Positions 1-10,403 of a stretch of 64,000 bases of DNA are shown one piece after another (positions within the stretch are counted from its first letter, which is position 1; the number at the start of each line of letters is the position of its first letter). The notes under the pieces were generated by a model that was not told where the DNA came from, did no database searches, and saw only the letters and a program-made list of their open reading frames with translations. This stretch comes from Triticum aestivum. Its lineage: Eukaryota; Streptophyta; Magnoliopsida; Poales; Poaceae. The position numbers were made by a program, and so were the translations under genes. The DNA lies in contig NC_057810.1 in NCBI RefSeq assembly GCF_018294505.1, positions 702,131,852-702,195,851 of the forward strand, given 5' to 3'.

Positions 1-1294
1 ACAAGACATATTTTGCAAAGTTTTAGACTAAGTTCATGATAATTAAGTTCATCTAATCAAATTATTGAATGAACTCCCACTCAGATTTGACATCCCTCTA
101 GTCATCTAAGTGTTACACGATCCGAGTCGACTAGGCCGTGTCCGATCATCACGTGAGACGGACTAGTCATCATCGGTGAACATCTCCATGTTGATCGTAT
201 CTTCCATACGACTCATGTTCGACCTTTCGGTCTCTTGTGTTCCGAGGCCATGTCTGTACATGCTAGGCTCGTCAAGTTAACCCTAAGTGTTCTGCATGTG
301 TAAATCTGTCTTACACTCGTTGTATGTGAACGTAAGGATCTATCACACCCGATCATCACGTGGTGCTTCAAAACGACGAACTTTAGCAACGGTGCACAGT
401 TAGGGGGAACACTTTCTTGAAATTATTATAAGGGATCATCTTATTTACTACCGCCGTTCTAAGTAAACAAGATGCATAAAACATAATAAACATCACATGC
501 AATTATATAGTAGTGACATGATATGGCCAATATCATATAGCTCCTTCGATCTCCATCTTCGGGGCTCCATGATCATCTTCGTCACCGGCATGACACCATG
601 ATCTCCATCATCATGATCTCCATCATTGTGTCTTCATGAAGTTGTCACGCCAACGACTACTTCTACTTCTATGGCTAACGCGTTTAGCAATAAAGTAAAG
701 TAATTTACATGGCGTTCTTCAATGACACGCAGGTCATACAAAAATAAAGACAACTCCTATGGCTCCTGCCGGTTGTCATACTCATCGACATGCAAGTCGT
801 GATTCCTATTACAAGAACATGATCTCATACATCACAATATATCATTCATCATTCATCACAACTTCTGGCCATATCACATCACATGACAATTGCTGCAAAA
901 ACAAGTTAGACGTCCTCTAATTGTTGTTGCATCTTTTACGTGGCTGCAATTGGGTTCTAGCAAGAACGTTTTCTTACCTACGAATAACCACAACGTGATT
1001 TTGTCAACTTCTATTTACCCTTCATAAGGACCCTTTTCATCTAATCCGCTCCAACTAAAGTAGGAGAGACAGACACCCGCTAGCCACCTTATGCAACTAG
1101 TGCATGTCAGTCGGTGGAACCTGTCTCACGTAAGCGTACGTGTAAGGTCGGTCCAGGCCGCTTCATCCCACAATACCGCTAAAGCAAGAAAAGACTAGTA
1201 GCGGCAAGCAAGTTGACAAGCTCTACGCCCACAACAAAATTGTGTTCTACTCGTGCAATAGAGAACTACGCATAGACCTAGCTCATGATGCCAC
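1..1294 (-). mobile_element. Angela-type Ty1/copia internal leader (PBS-to-gag side), cut by window edge
   Basis: Read on the minus strand this is the untranslated leader between the 5' LTR and gag of an Angela/BARE-clade copia element. It starts at a primer-binding site next to the LTR end at 1295 and runs leftwards out of the window before gag begins. The plus-strand segment at 3017-4060 carries a recognisably homologous leader, with the same order of motifs (the 'gctagcgggtgtc'-like stretch near the PBS and 'gtgatgatcgg' farther in). No intact coding sequence is present. The family call rests on recognition of LTR and leader motifs, not on a search. Confidence 0.8.
1281..1293 (-). other. 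Primer-binding site of the minus-strand copia element
   Basis: On the minus strand the bases directly inside the LTR read TGGCATCATGAGC. This is a diverged form of the initiator-Met tRNA-complementary site (TGGTATCAGAGC type) used by copia elements. Its place next to the LTR end fixes the orientation and marks the LTR at 1295-3016 as the 5' LTR. Confidence 0.65.
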
Positions 1295-3016
1295 TATTGG
1301 GGAACGTTGCAGAAAATTAAAATTTTTCCTACGGTTTCACCAAGATCCATCTATGAGTTCATCTAAGCAACGAGTCATGGGAGAGAGATTGCATCTACAT
1401 ACCAATTGTAGATCGCGTGCGGAAGCATTCAAGGGAACGGTGATGATGGAGTCGTACTCGCCGTGATTCAAATCACCGATGACCAAGTGCCGAACGGACA
1501 GCACCTCCACGTTCAACACACGTACGGAGCGGATGACGTCTCCTCCTTCTTGATCCAGCAAGGGGGAAGGAGAGGTTGATGATGATCCAGCAGCACGACG
1601 GTGTGGTGGTGGATGCAGCAGAATTCCGGCAGGGCTTCGCCAAGCTGCTGCGGGAGGAGGACGAGGTGTAGCAGGGGAGGGAGGCGCCAAGACACAAGGG
1701 TGCGGCTGCCCCCTCCCCTGCCCTCCTTTATATAGGCCCCCAGGGGGGGCGCTGGCCCTGGAAGATCGAATCTCCCAAGGGGGCGGCGGCCAGGGGGTGG
1801 AGTGCCCCCCAAGGCAAGTGGGGCGCCCCCCCCCCACCTAGGGTTTCCAACCCTAGGCGCAGGGGGGCCCAAGGGGGGGCGCACCAGACCACTAGGGGCT
1901 GGTTCCCCTCCCACTTCAGCCCACGGGGCCCTCCGGGATAGGTGGCCCCACCCGGTGGACCCCCGGGACCCTTCCGGTGGTCCCCGTACAATACCGGGTG
2001 ACCCCGAAACTTTCCCAATGGCCGAAACAGCACTTCCTATATAGTTTTCTTGACCTCCGGACCATTCCGGAACTCCTCATGACGTCCGGGATCTCATCCG
2101 GGACTCCTAACAACATTCGGTTTGCTGCATACTCATATTCATACAACCCTAGCGTCACCGAACCTTAAGTGTGTAGACCCTACGGGTTCGGGAGACATGT
2201 AGACATGACCGAGACGGCTCTCCGGTCAATAACCAACAGCGGGATCTGGATACCCATGTTGGCTCCCACATACTCCTCGATGATCTCATCGGATGAACCA
2301 CGATGTTGAGGATTCAAGCAATCCCGTATACTATTCCCTTTGTCAGACGGTATGTTACTTGCCCGAGACTCGATCGTCGGTATCCCAATACCTCGTTCAG
2401 TCTCATTACCGGCAAGTCACTTTACTCGTACCGTAATGCATGATCCCGTGACCAGACATTTGGTCACTTTGAGCTCATTATGATGATGCACTACCGAGTG
2501 GGCCCAGTGATACCTCTCCGTAATACGGAGTGACAAATCCCAGTCTCGATCCGTGTCAACCCAACAGACACTTTCAGAGATACCTGTAGTGCACCTTTAT
2601 AGTCACCCAGTTACGTTGTGATGTTTGGTACACCCAAAGCACTCCTACGGTATCCGGGAGTTACACGATCTCATGGTCTAAGGAAGAGATACTTGACATT
2701 GGAAAAGCTCTAGCAAAACGAACTACACGATCTTGTGCTATGCTTAGGATTGGGTCTTGTCCATCACATCATTCTCCTAATGATGTGATCCCGTTATCAA
2801 CGACATCTAATGTCCATAGTCAGGAAACCATGACTATATGTTGATCAACGAGCTAGTCAACTAGAGGCTTACTAGGGACATATTATGGTCTATGTATTCA
2901 CACGTGTATTACAATTTCCGGATAATACAATTATAGCATGAATAAAGACAATTATCATGAACAAGGAAATATAATAATAATCCTTTTATTATTGCCTCTA
3001 GGGCATATTTCCAACA
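1295..3016 (-). repeat. 5' LTR of an Angela-type copia retrotransposon
   Basis: The minus strand begins TGTTGGAAATATGCCCTAG at 3016 and ends with a GTTCCCCAA-type terminus at 1295, the hallmarks of Angela LTRs, for a length of about 1.72 kb. A TATATAA-type box lies on the minus strand around 1727-1735. The outer end abuts an older copia leader at 3017, so this element inserted into that one. The 5 bp outside the LTR are CTTTG. The partner target duplication would lie left of the window. Confidence 0.85.
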
Positions 3017-4334
3017 CTTTGCACATAGGTGGCTGGCGGGTGTCAGTTTCTCCAACTTTAGTTGAACCGAGTGTGGCTACGCCCAGTCCTTGAGAAGGTT
3101 AAAACAGCACTAACTTGACGAACTATTGTTGTGGTTTTGATGCGTAGGTAAGAACGGTTCTTGCTCAACCCATAGCAGCCACGTAAAACTTGCAACAACA
3201 AAGTAGAGGACGTCTAACTTGTTTTTGCAGGGCATGTTGTGATGTGATATGGTCAAGACGTGATGCTATATTTTATTGTATGAGATGATCATGTTTTGTA
3301 ACCGAGTTATCAGCAACTGGCATGAGCCATATGGTTGTTGCTTTATTGTATGCAATGCAATCGCCCTGTATTTGCTTTACTTTATCACTAAGCGGTAGCG
3401 ATAGTCGTAGAAGCAATAGGTGGCGAAACGACAACGATGCTACGATGGAGATCAAGGTGTCGCGCCGGTGACGATGGTGATCATGACGGTGCTTCGGAGA
3501 TGGAGATCACAAGCACAAGATGATGATGGACATATCATATCACTTATATTGATTGCATGTGATGTTTATCCTTTTATGCATCTTATTTTGCTTTGATTGA
3601 CGGTAGCATTATAAGATGATCTCTCACTAAATTTCAAGGTATAAGTGTTCTCCCTGAGTATGCACCGTTGTGAAAGTTCTTCGTGCTGAGACACCACGTG
3701 ATGATCGGGTGTGATAGGCTCTACGATCAAATACAACGGGTGCTTAACAGTTGCACATGCGGAATACTCAGGTTAAACTTGACGAGCCTAGCATATACAA
3801 ATATGGCCTCAGAACACTGAGACCGAAAGGTCGAGCGTGAACCATATAGTAGATATGATCAACATAGTGATGTTCACCATTAAAAACTACTCCATCTCAC
3901 GTGATGATCGGACATGGTTTAGTTGATTTGGATCACGTGGTCACTTAGATGATTAGAAGGATGTCTATCTAAGTGGGAGTTCTTAGTAATATGATTAATT
4001 GAACTCAAATTTATCATGAACTTAGTACCTGATAGTATTTTGCTTGTCTATGTTTGTTGTAGATAGATGGCTCGTGCTGTTGTTCCGTTGAATTTTAATG
4101 CGTTCCTTGAGAAAGCTAAGTTGAAAGATGATGGTAGCAATTACACGGACTGGGTCCGTAACTTGAGGATTATCCTCATTGCTGCACAGAAGAATTACGT
4201 CCTGGAAGCACCGCTGGGTGCCAGGCCTGCTGTAGATGTAGCTGACGACGTTAAGAACGTCTGGCAAGCAAAGCTGATGACTACTCGATAGTTCAGTGTG
4301 CCATGCTTTACGGCTTAGAACCGGGACTTCAAAC
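3017..4334 (+). mobile_element. Truncated plus-strand copia leader and gag start
   Basis: This stretch is homologous to the leader at 1-1294 but on the plus strand, and it ends in the first part of a copia gag (4067-4291). It is cut on the left by the Angela insertion at 3016 and on the right by the inverted LTR structure starting at 4335. It is therefore an older element than both. No function is expected. Confidence 0.75.
4067..4291 (+). pseudogene. copia gag, N-terminal fragment with frameshift
   Basis: The 74-residue open frame starts MARAVVPLNF and contains 'DDGSNYTDWVRNLR', typical of the N-terminus of copia Gag (capsid-like, UBN2/retrotran_gag clan), which packages element RNA in the cytoplasm. 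The frame ends at 4291, but the next bases still encode Gag-like sequence (YSIVQCAMLYGLEPGLQ) in another frame, so a small indel near 4275-4290 has broken it. Homology is lost at 4334, where an LTR fold-back is inserted. It is a dead fragment. Confidence 0.75.
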
Positions 4335-4640
4335 TGAAGAAAATATGCCCTAGAGGCAATAATAACGTTATTATTTATTTCATTATTTCATGATAAATGT
4401 TTATTATTCATGCTAGAATTGTATTAACCGGAAACTTAGTACATGTGTGAATACATAGGCAAACAAAGTGTCACTAGTATGCCTCTACTTAACTAGCTCG
4501 TTGAATCAAAGATGGTTAAGTTTCCTAGCCATAGACATGAGTTGTTATTTGATTAACTGGATCACATCATTAGAGAATGATGTGATTGACTTGACCCATT
4601 CCATTAGCTTAGCACTTGATTGTTTAGTATGTTGCCATTG
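4335..4640 (+). repeat. First ~305 bp of a copia LTR, left arm of a fold-back
   Basis: It begins TGAAGAAAATATGCCCTAGA and matches the start of the LTR at 10404 almost base for base to about 4640. There it switches to the reverse complement of a more distal part of the same LTR. Together with 4641-5189 it makes a structure with ~300-bp inverted arms. Confidence 0.8.
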
Positions 4641-5189
4641 CTTGCAAGGCTTATAGTGATGTGCATTACCGAGAGGGCCCGGAGATACCTCTCCGACAAT
4701 CGGAGTGACAAATACTAATCTCAAAATACGCCAACTCAACAAGTACCTTTGGAGACACCTATAGAGCACTTTTATAATCACCCAGTTACGTTGTGATGTT
4801 TGGTAGCACACAAAGTGTTCCTCCGGTATTCGAGAGTTCCATAATCTCATAGTAATAGGAACATGTATAAGTCATGAAGAAAGCAATAGCAACATACTAA
4901 ACGATCAAGTGCTAAGCTAACGGAATGGGTCAGGTCAATCACATCATTCTCTAATGATGTGATCCCGTTAATCAAATGACAACTCATGTCTATGGCTAGG
5001 AAACTTAACCATCTTTGATTCAACGAGCTAGTTAAGTAGAGGCATACTAGTGACACTTTGTTTGTCTATGTATTCACACATGTACTAAATTTCTGGTTAA
5101 TACAATTATACCATGAAGAATAAACATTTATCATGAAATAAGGAAATAAATAATAACTTTATTATTGCCTCTAGGGCATATTTCCTTCA
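4641..5189 (-). repeat. First ~550 bp of a copia LTR, right arm of a fold-back
   Basis: On the minus strand, starting at 5189, this is the 5' ~550 bp of the same LTR type as 10404. Immediately outside it (5190-5215, minus strand) is the polypurine-tract region that precedes a 3' LTR, so this is the beginning of a 3' LTR in minus orientation, cut off at about 4641. Confidence 0.8.
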
Positions 5190-5948
5190 GTCCCGCACTT
5201 GCACTAGAGTCAATAATCTAGTTCACATCACCATGTGATTTAACACTAATATTCACATCTGCATGTGATTAACACCCATAGTTCACATCGTCATGTGACC
5301 AACACCCAAAGGGTTTACTAGAGTCAATAATCTAGTTCACATCGATATGTGATTAACACCCAAAGAGTACTAAGGTGTGATCATGTTTTGCTCGTGAGAG
5401 AAGTTTAGTCAACGGGTCTGTCACATTCAGAGCCGTATGTATTTTGCAAATTATTCTATGTCTGCAATGCTCTGCACGGAGCTACTCTAGCTAATTGCTC
5501 CCACTTTCAATATTTATCCAGATTGAGACTTAGAGTCATCTGGATTGGTGTAAAAGCTTGCACCAATGTAACTCTTTACGACGAACTCTTTTATCACCTC
5601 CATAATCGAGAAACATATCCTTATTCCACTAAGGATAATTTTGACCAATGACCAGTGATCTACTCCTAGATCACTATTGTACTCCCTTGCCAAACTCAGG
5701 GCAGGGTATACAATAGGTCTGGTTCATAGCATGGCATACTTCATAGAACCTATGACTGAGGCATAGGGAATGACTTTCATTCTCTTTCTATTTTCTGCCG
5801 TGGTCGGGATTTTAGTATTACTCAATTTCACACCTTTGCAACATAGGCAAGAACTCTTTCTTTGACTGTTCCATTTTTAACTACTTCAAAATCTTGTCAA
5901 GGTATGTACTAATGGAAAATCTGATCAAGCGTCTTGATCTATCTCAAT
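5190..5948 (-). pseudogene. copia RT C-terminus / RNase H remnant and 3' untranslated end
   Basis: The reverse complement aligns by eye with the plus-strand element at about 9500-10400: the 'gatagatcaagacgct' RT stretch, then an RNase H tail with a 'DPLTK' motif, then the 'gactctagtgcaagtg' stretch just before the LTR. Frames are broken throughout. Between about 5212 and 5356 a ~30-bp unit ('cacat..tgtgattaacacc') is repeated about four times, a local minisatellite not present in the plus-strand element. The fragment ends at about 5948, where the DNA switches to plus-strand integrase sequence. Confidence 0.65.
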
Positions 5949-6391
5949 AGATCTATGATGTAGCTTACCGATTTACCACTATCGTTTTGGGGTTATGCAT
6001 TAGAGACAGCTGCATTCACTTTAAATAGGGCACCATCAAAATCCGTTGAGACGACGCCTTATGAACTATGGTTTGGCAAGAAACCAAAGTTGTCGTTTCT
6101 TAAAGTTTGGGGTTGCGATGCTTATGTGAAAAAGTTTCAACCTGATAAGCTCGAACCCAAATCGAAGAAGTGCGTCTTCATAGAATAACCAAAGGAAACT
6201 GTTGGGTACACCTTCTATCACAGATCCGAAGGCAAGATATTCGTTGCTAAGATGGATCCTTTCTGGAGAGGGAGTTTCTCTCGAAAGAAGTAAGTGGGAG
6301 GAAAGTAGAGCTTGATAAGGTAATTGTACCTTCTCCCAAATTGGAAACTAGTTCATCACAGAAATCAGTTCCAGTGATTCCTACACCAATT
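5949..6391 (+). pseudogene. copia integrase C-terminus to RT N-terminal linker, fragment
   Basis: Plus-strand copy of the region seen again at 8235-8680: the integrase C-terminal 'SFWGYALE'-like segment, the 'TPYELWFGKKPKLSFLKVWGC' segment and the Ser/Thr-rich linker before RT. In-frame stops and indels interrupt it. The join at about 5948 is head-to-head with the minus-strand RT/RNase H remnant, so this is a rearranged relic and not an open gene. Confidence 0.65.
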
Positions 6392-6632
6392 AGTGAGGAA
6401 GCTAATGATGATGAAGTTAATATTTCATCACCATTTTCCTTTCGGAGTACTGGAGAGTTAGGGGAATTCGCTGGGGAGTATATGGGACTTATTGGGCAAT
6501 ACGGGAATAGAGGAGAGTGGCCAAAAGGAAGGAGGCTCCCCCCCTCTGGTCCGAATTGGACAAGGGGTGCAGCCCCCTTTTCCTTCTCCCTCTCCCCCTC
6601 TTTCCTTCTCTCCTACTCCAACAAGGAAAATT
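6392..6632 (+). repeat. Internal fragment of a copia LTR (C-rich leader part)
   Basis: The stretch 'gggcaatacgggaat...ggtccgaattggacaagg...' with long pyrimidine runs resembles the middle of the LTR at 11440-11640, which has the same 'gacaaggagggg' and 'ccttccccctctcctac' features. It is bounded by two copies of a 24-bp sequence (6367-6390 and 6633-6656), so it looks like filler at a recombination junction. Confidence 0.5.
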
Positions 6633-6682
6633 AGTTCCAGTGATTCCTACACCAATCCGTTGAACGTCATGGAGCATATGAG

Positions 6683-7144
6683 ATGTTCCAGGAGTTGAAG
6701 TTAATATTTCAAGCAAATGCCCGGATTGAGACATATGAAGTCTCCAATAAGTTCTATAGCTGCAAGATGGAAGAGAATAGTTCTGTCAGTGAACATATAC
6801 TCAAAATGTCTGGGTATAATAATCACTTGATTCAACTGGGAGTTAATCTTCCTGATGATAGTGTCATTGATAGAATTCTTCAATCACTGCCACCAAGCTA
6901 CAAGAGCTTCGTGATGAACTATAATATGCAAGGGATGAACAAGACTATTCCTGACCTCTTCGCAATGCTAAAAGTTGCGGAGGTAGAAATCAAAAAGGAG
7001 CATCAAGTGTTGATGGTCAACAAGACCACCAGTTTCAAGAAAAAGGGTAAAGGGAAGAAGAAGGGGAACTTCAAAAAGAACGGCAAACAAGTTGTTGCTC
7101 AAGAGAAGAAACCCAAGTCTGGACCTAAGCCTGAGATTGAATGA
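6683..7144 (+). pseudogene. copia gag (C-terminal two thirds), stop in zinc knuckle
   Basis: The 153-residue frame carries the conserved Gag core ('ILQSLPPSYKSFVMNYNMQGMN') and a Lys-rich nucleic-acid-binding tail. It stops at TGA 7142-7144. Reading past the stop gives F-Y-C-K-Q-T-G-H-W-K-R-N-C, which is a CX2CX4HX4C knuckle whose first Cys codon has become the stop. The upstream part of Gag is missing. Gag would form the virus-like particle of the element in the cytoplasm. Confidence 0.8.
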
Positions 7145-7353
7145 TTCTACTGCAAGCAGACTGGTCACTGGAAGCGGAACTGCCCCAAGTATTTGGCAGA
7201 TAAGAAGGATGGCAAGGTGAACAAAGATATATGTGATATACATGTTATTGATGTGTACCTTACTAATGCTCGCAGTAGCACTTGGGTATTTGATACTGGT
7301 TCTGTTGCTAATATTTGCAACTCGAAACAGGGACTACAGATTAAGCAAAGATA
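7145..7353 (+). pseudogene. copia zinc knuckle remainder and protease active-site segment
   Basis: After the TGA the frame continues with the rest of the zinc knuckle, a short linker and 'TWVFDTGSVANICNS', in which D-T-G is the aspartic protease active-site triad of copia elements. A TAG at 7351-7353 ends this piece. The protease would process the Gag-Pol polyprotein. Confidence 0.75.
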
Positions 7354-7366
7354 GGCTAAGGACGAG

Positions 7367-7705
7367 GTGACGATGCGCGTGGGAAATGGTTCCAAAGTCG
7401 ATGTGATCGCGGTCGGCACGCTACCTCTACATCTACCTACGGGGTTAGTTTTAGACCTGAATAATTGTTATTTGGTGTCAGCGTTAAGCATGAACATTAT
7501 ATTTGAATCTTGTTTGATGCGAGACGGTTATTCATTTAAATCAGAGAATAATGGTTGTTCTATTTATATGAGTAATATCTTTTATGGTCATGCACCCTTG
7601 AAGAGTGGTCTATTTTTATTGAATCTCGATAGTAGTTATACACATATTCATAATGTTGAAGCCAAAAGATGCAGAGTTGATAATGATAGTGCAACTTATT
7701 TGTGA
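7367..7705 (+). pseudogene. copia protease C-terminal part and GAG-pre-integrase start
   Basis: The 112-residue open stretch 'MRVGNGSKVDVIAVG...' is the flap/C-terminal part of the protease, followed by the pre-integrase region. It ends at a TGA (7703-7705) where the family has a Trp codon ('YLWH' type motif), consistent with a single TGG-to-TGA change. The His-Cys pre-integrase sequence continues in the same frame at 7706. Confidence 0.7.
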
Positions 7706-7714
7706 CACTGCCGT

Positions 7715-8401
7715 TTGCGTCATATTGGTGTAAAGCGCATGAAGAAACTCCATACTGATGGACTTCTGGAATCACTTGATTATGAATCACTTGGTACTTG
7801 TGAACCATGCCTCATGGGCAAGATGAGTAAAATGCCGTTCTCCGGAACTATGGAGCAAGCAACGGATTTGTTGGAAATCATACATACTGATGTATGTGGA
7901 CCAATGAATATCGAGGCTCGTGGCGGGTATCATTATTTTCTCACCTTCACAGATGATTTAAGCAGATATGGGTATATCTACTTAATGAAACATAAGTCTG
8001 AAACATTTGAAAAGTTCAAAGAATTTCAGAGTGAAGTGGAAAATCATCGTAATAAGAAAATAAAGTTTCTACGATTTGATCGTGGAGGAGAATATTTGAG
8101 TTACGAGTTTGGTTTACATTTGAAACAATGCGGAATAGTTTCGCAACTCACGCCACCCGGAACACCACAACGTAATGGTGTGTCCGAACGTCGTAATCAT
8201 ACTTTACTAGATATGGTGCGATATATGATGTCTCTTACTGATTTATCGCTATCGTTTTGGGGTTATGCTTTAGAGATGGACGCATTCATGTTAAATAGGG
8301 CACCATCAAAATCCATTGAGACAACGCCTTATAAACTGTGGTTTGGCAAGAAACCAAAGTTGTCGTTTCTTAAAGTTTGGGGCTGCGGTGCACTTATGTG
8401 A
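7715..8401 (+). pseudogene. copia integrase
   Basis: The 228-residue frame includes the end of the HHCC-type GAG-pre-integrase domain ('CEPCLMGKMSKMPF') and the RNase-H-fold integrase core: D in 'HTDVCGP', D in 'TFTDD', and the distal 'PQRNGVSERRNHTLLDM' with the catalytic Glu. It ends when a small insertion near 8390 shifts the frame ('GCGALM' instead of the usual 'GCDAYVK', compare 6108-6130). Integrase would insert element cDNA into nuclear DNA. Confidence 0.85.
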
Positions 8402-8563
8402 AGAAACTTCAACCAGATAAGCTTGAACACAACTCGGAGAAATGTGTCTTCATAGGATACCCAAAGGAGACTATTTGGGTACACCTTCTATCACAGATCT
8501 GAAGGCAAGACTTTTGTTGCTAAATTCGGATCCTTTCTAGGGAAGGAGTTTCTCTCGAAAGAA

Positions 8564-9187
8564 GTGAGTGGGAGGAAAGTAAAACTTGATGAGGTAACTG
8601 TACCTACTCCCTTATTGGAAAGTAGTTCATCACAGAAATCGGTTCCTGTGACGACTACATCAATTAGTGAGGAAGCCAATGATATTGATCATGAAACTTC
8701 AGATCAAGTTACTACCGAACCTCGTAGGTCAACCAGAGTAAGATCAGCACCAGAGTGGTACGGTAATCCTATTCTGGAGGTCATGTTACTTGACCATGGC
8801 GAACCTACGAACTATGAGGAAGCGATGATGAGCCCAGATTCCGAAAAATGGCTTGAGGCCATGAAATCCGAGATGGGATCCATGTATGAGAACAAAGTAT
8901 GGACTTTGGTTGACTTGCCCGATGATCGGCAAGCCATCGAGAATAAATGGATCTTCAAGAAGAAGACTAACGCTAATGGTAATGTGACTGTCTACAAAGC
9001 TCGACTTGTTGCAAAAGGTTTTCGACAAGTTCAAGGGGTTGACTACGATGAGACTTTCTCACCCGTAGCAATGCTTAAGTATGTCCGAATCATGTTAGAA
9101 ATTGCCGCATTTTATGATTATGAAATATGGAAAATGGATGTCAAAACTGCATTCCTGAATGGATTTCTAGAAGAAGAGTTTATATGA
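8564..9187 (+). pseudogene. copia reverse transcriptase, N-terminal half
   Basis: Contains 'PRRSTRVRSAPEWYGN', 'NYEEAMMSPDSEKWLEAMKSEM' and 'NKWIFKKKTNANG...YKARLVAKGFRQVQGVDYDETFSPVA', the invariant start of copia RVT_2, and the catalytic-Asp motif 'WKMDVKTAFLNG'. A frameshift near 9175-9187 separates it from the rest of RT, which continues in the overlapping frame from 9127. Between 8402 and 8563 the linker is also frameshifted. Confidence 0.85.
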
Positions 9188-9894
9188 TGCAACCAGAAGG
9201 TTTTGTCGATCCAAAAGGTGCTAACAAAGTGTGCAAGCTCCAGCGATCTATTTATGGACTGGTGCAAGCCTCTCGGGGTTGGAATAAACGCTTTGATAGT
9301 GTGATCAAAGCATATGGTTTTATACAGATTTTTGGAGAAGCATGTATTTACAAGAAAGTGAGTGGGAGCTCTGTAGCATTTCTGATATTATATGTAGACA
9401 ACATATTGTTGATTGGAAATGATATAGAATTTTTGGATAGCATAAAAGGATACTTGAATAAAAGTTTTTCAATGAAAGACCTCAATGAAGCTGCTTATAT
9501 ATTAGGCATCAAGATCTATAGAGATAGATCAAGACGCTTAATTAGACTTTCACAAAGCACATACCTTGATAAAGTTTTGAAAAAGTTCAAAATGGATCAA
9601 GCAAAGAAAGGGTTCTTGCCTTTGTTACAAGGTGTGAAGTTGAGTCAGACTCAATGCCCGACCATAGCAGAAGATAAAGAGAAAATGAAAGATGTTCCCT
9701 ATGCTTCAGCCATAGGCTCTATCATGTATGCAATGCTGTGTACCAGACCTGGTGTATGCTTAGCAATAAGTTTAGCAGGGAGGTACCAAAGTAATCCAGG
9801 AGTGGAACACTGGACAGTGGTCAAGAATATCCCGAAATACCTGAAAAGCACTAAGGATATGTTTCTCGTTTATGGAGGTGACAAAGAGCTGTAA
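9188..9894 (+). pseudogene. copia reverse transcriptase, C-terminal half, catalytic YVDN
   Basis: The frame continues with 'QPEGFVDPKGANKVCKLQRSIYGLVQASRGWNKRFD' and reaches the catalytic loop, which reads L-Y-V-D-N where active copia RTs have Y-V-D-D. The second metal-binding Asp is therefore lost. It ends at TAA 9892-9894. Together with the frameshifts this rules out an active RT. Confidence 0.85.
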
Positions 9895-10370
9895 ATGGTT
9901 ACGTCGATGCAAGCTTTGACACTGATCCGGACGATTCTAAATTGCAAAGCGGATGCGTGTTTATATTGAACGGTGGAGCTGTCAGTTGGTGCAGTTCTAA
10001 ACAAAGCGTCGTGGCGGGATCTACATGTGAAGCGGAGTACATAGCTGCTTCAGAAGCAACAAATGAAGGAGTCTGGATGAAGGAGTTCATATCCGATCTA
10101 GGTGTCATACCTAATGCATCGGGACCAATGAAAATCTTCTGTGACAATACTGGTGCAATTGCCTTGGCAAAGGAATCCAGATTTCACAATAGGACCAAGA
10201 ACATCAAGAGACGCTTCAATTTCATCCGGGACCAAGTCCAGGTGGGAGACATAGAGATTTGCAAGATACATATGGATCTGAATGTTGCAGACCCGTTGAC
10301 TAAGCCTCTTCCACGAGCAAAACATGATCAGCACCAAGGCTCCATGGGTGTTAGAATCATTAATGTGTAA
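9895..10370 (+). pseudogene. copia RNase H domain
   Basis: The in-frame part from 9942 carries 'AVSWCSSKQSVVAGSTCEAEYIAASEA', 'IFCDNTGAIALAKE' and 'NVADPLTKPLPRAKHD', the C-terminal RNase H of copia polyproteins, which degrades the RNA strand of the hybrid. A short frameshifted stretch (9895-9941) connects it to RT. The stop TAA at 10368-10370 lies ~34 bp before the LTR. Confidence 0.85.
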
Positions 10371-10391
10371 TCTAGATTATTGACTCTAGTG

Positions 10392-10403
10392 CAAGTGGGA
10401 GAC
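10392..10403 (+). other. Polypurine tract of the copia element
   Basis: The purine-rich CAAGTGGGAGAC directly precedes the LTR start TGAAGG at 10404, the usual site of plus-strand cDNA priming. It marks the following LTR as the 3' LTR. Confidence 0.7.

Larger units (their letters stand above)
6657..10403 (+). mobile_element. Plus-strand Ty1/copia internal region (gag-PR-INT-RT-RH), inactive
   Basis: The order gag, zinc knuckle, protease, GAG-pre-integrase, integrase, reverse transcriptase, RNase H is that of Ty1/copia. The polypurine tract and LTR follow at 10392-10404. The 5' end is missing: gag starts inside the coding region, after the recombination junction at 6656, and no 5' LTR is adjacent. 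At least six nonsense or frameshift lesions split the polyprotein, so the element is non-autonomous. The separate pieces are listed below. Confidence 0.9.

Noticed and set aside
4335..5189. An 855-bp MITE
   Set aside because: The arms are copia LTR sequence and the right arm is attached to the LTR's polypurine side, so it is an LTR rearrangement.
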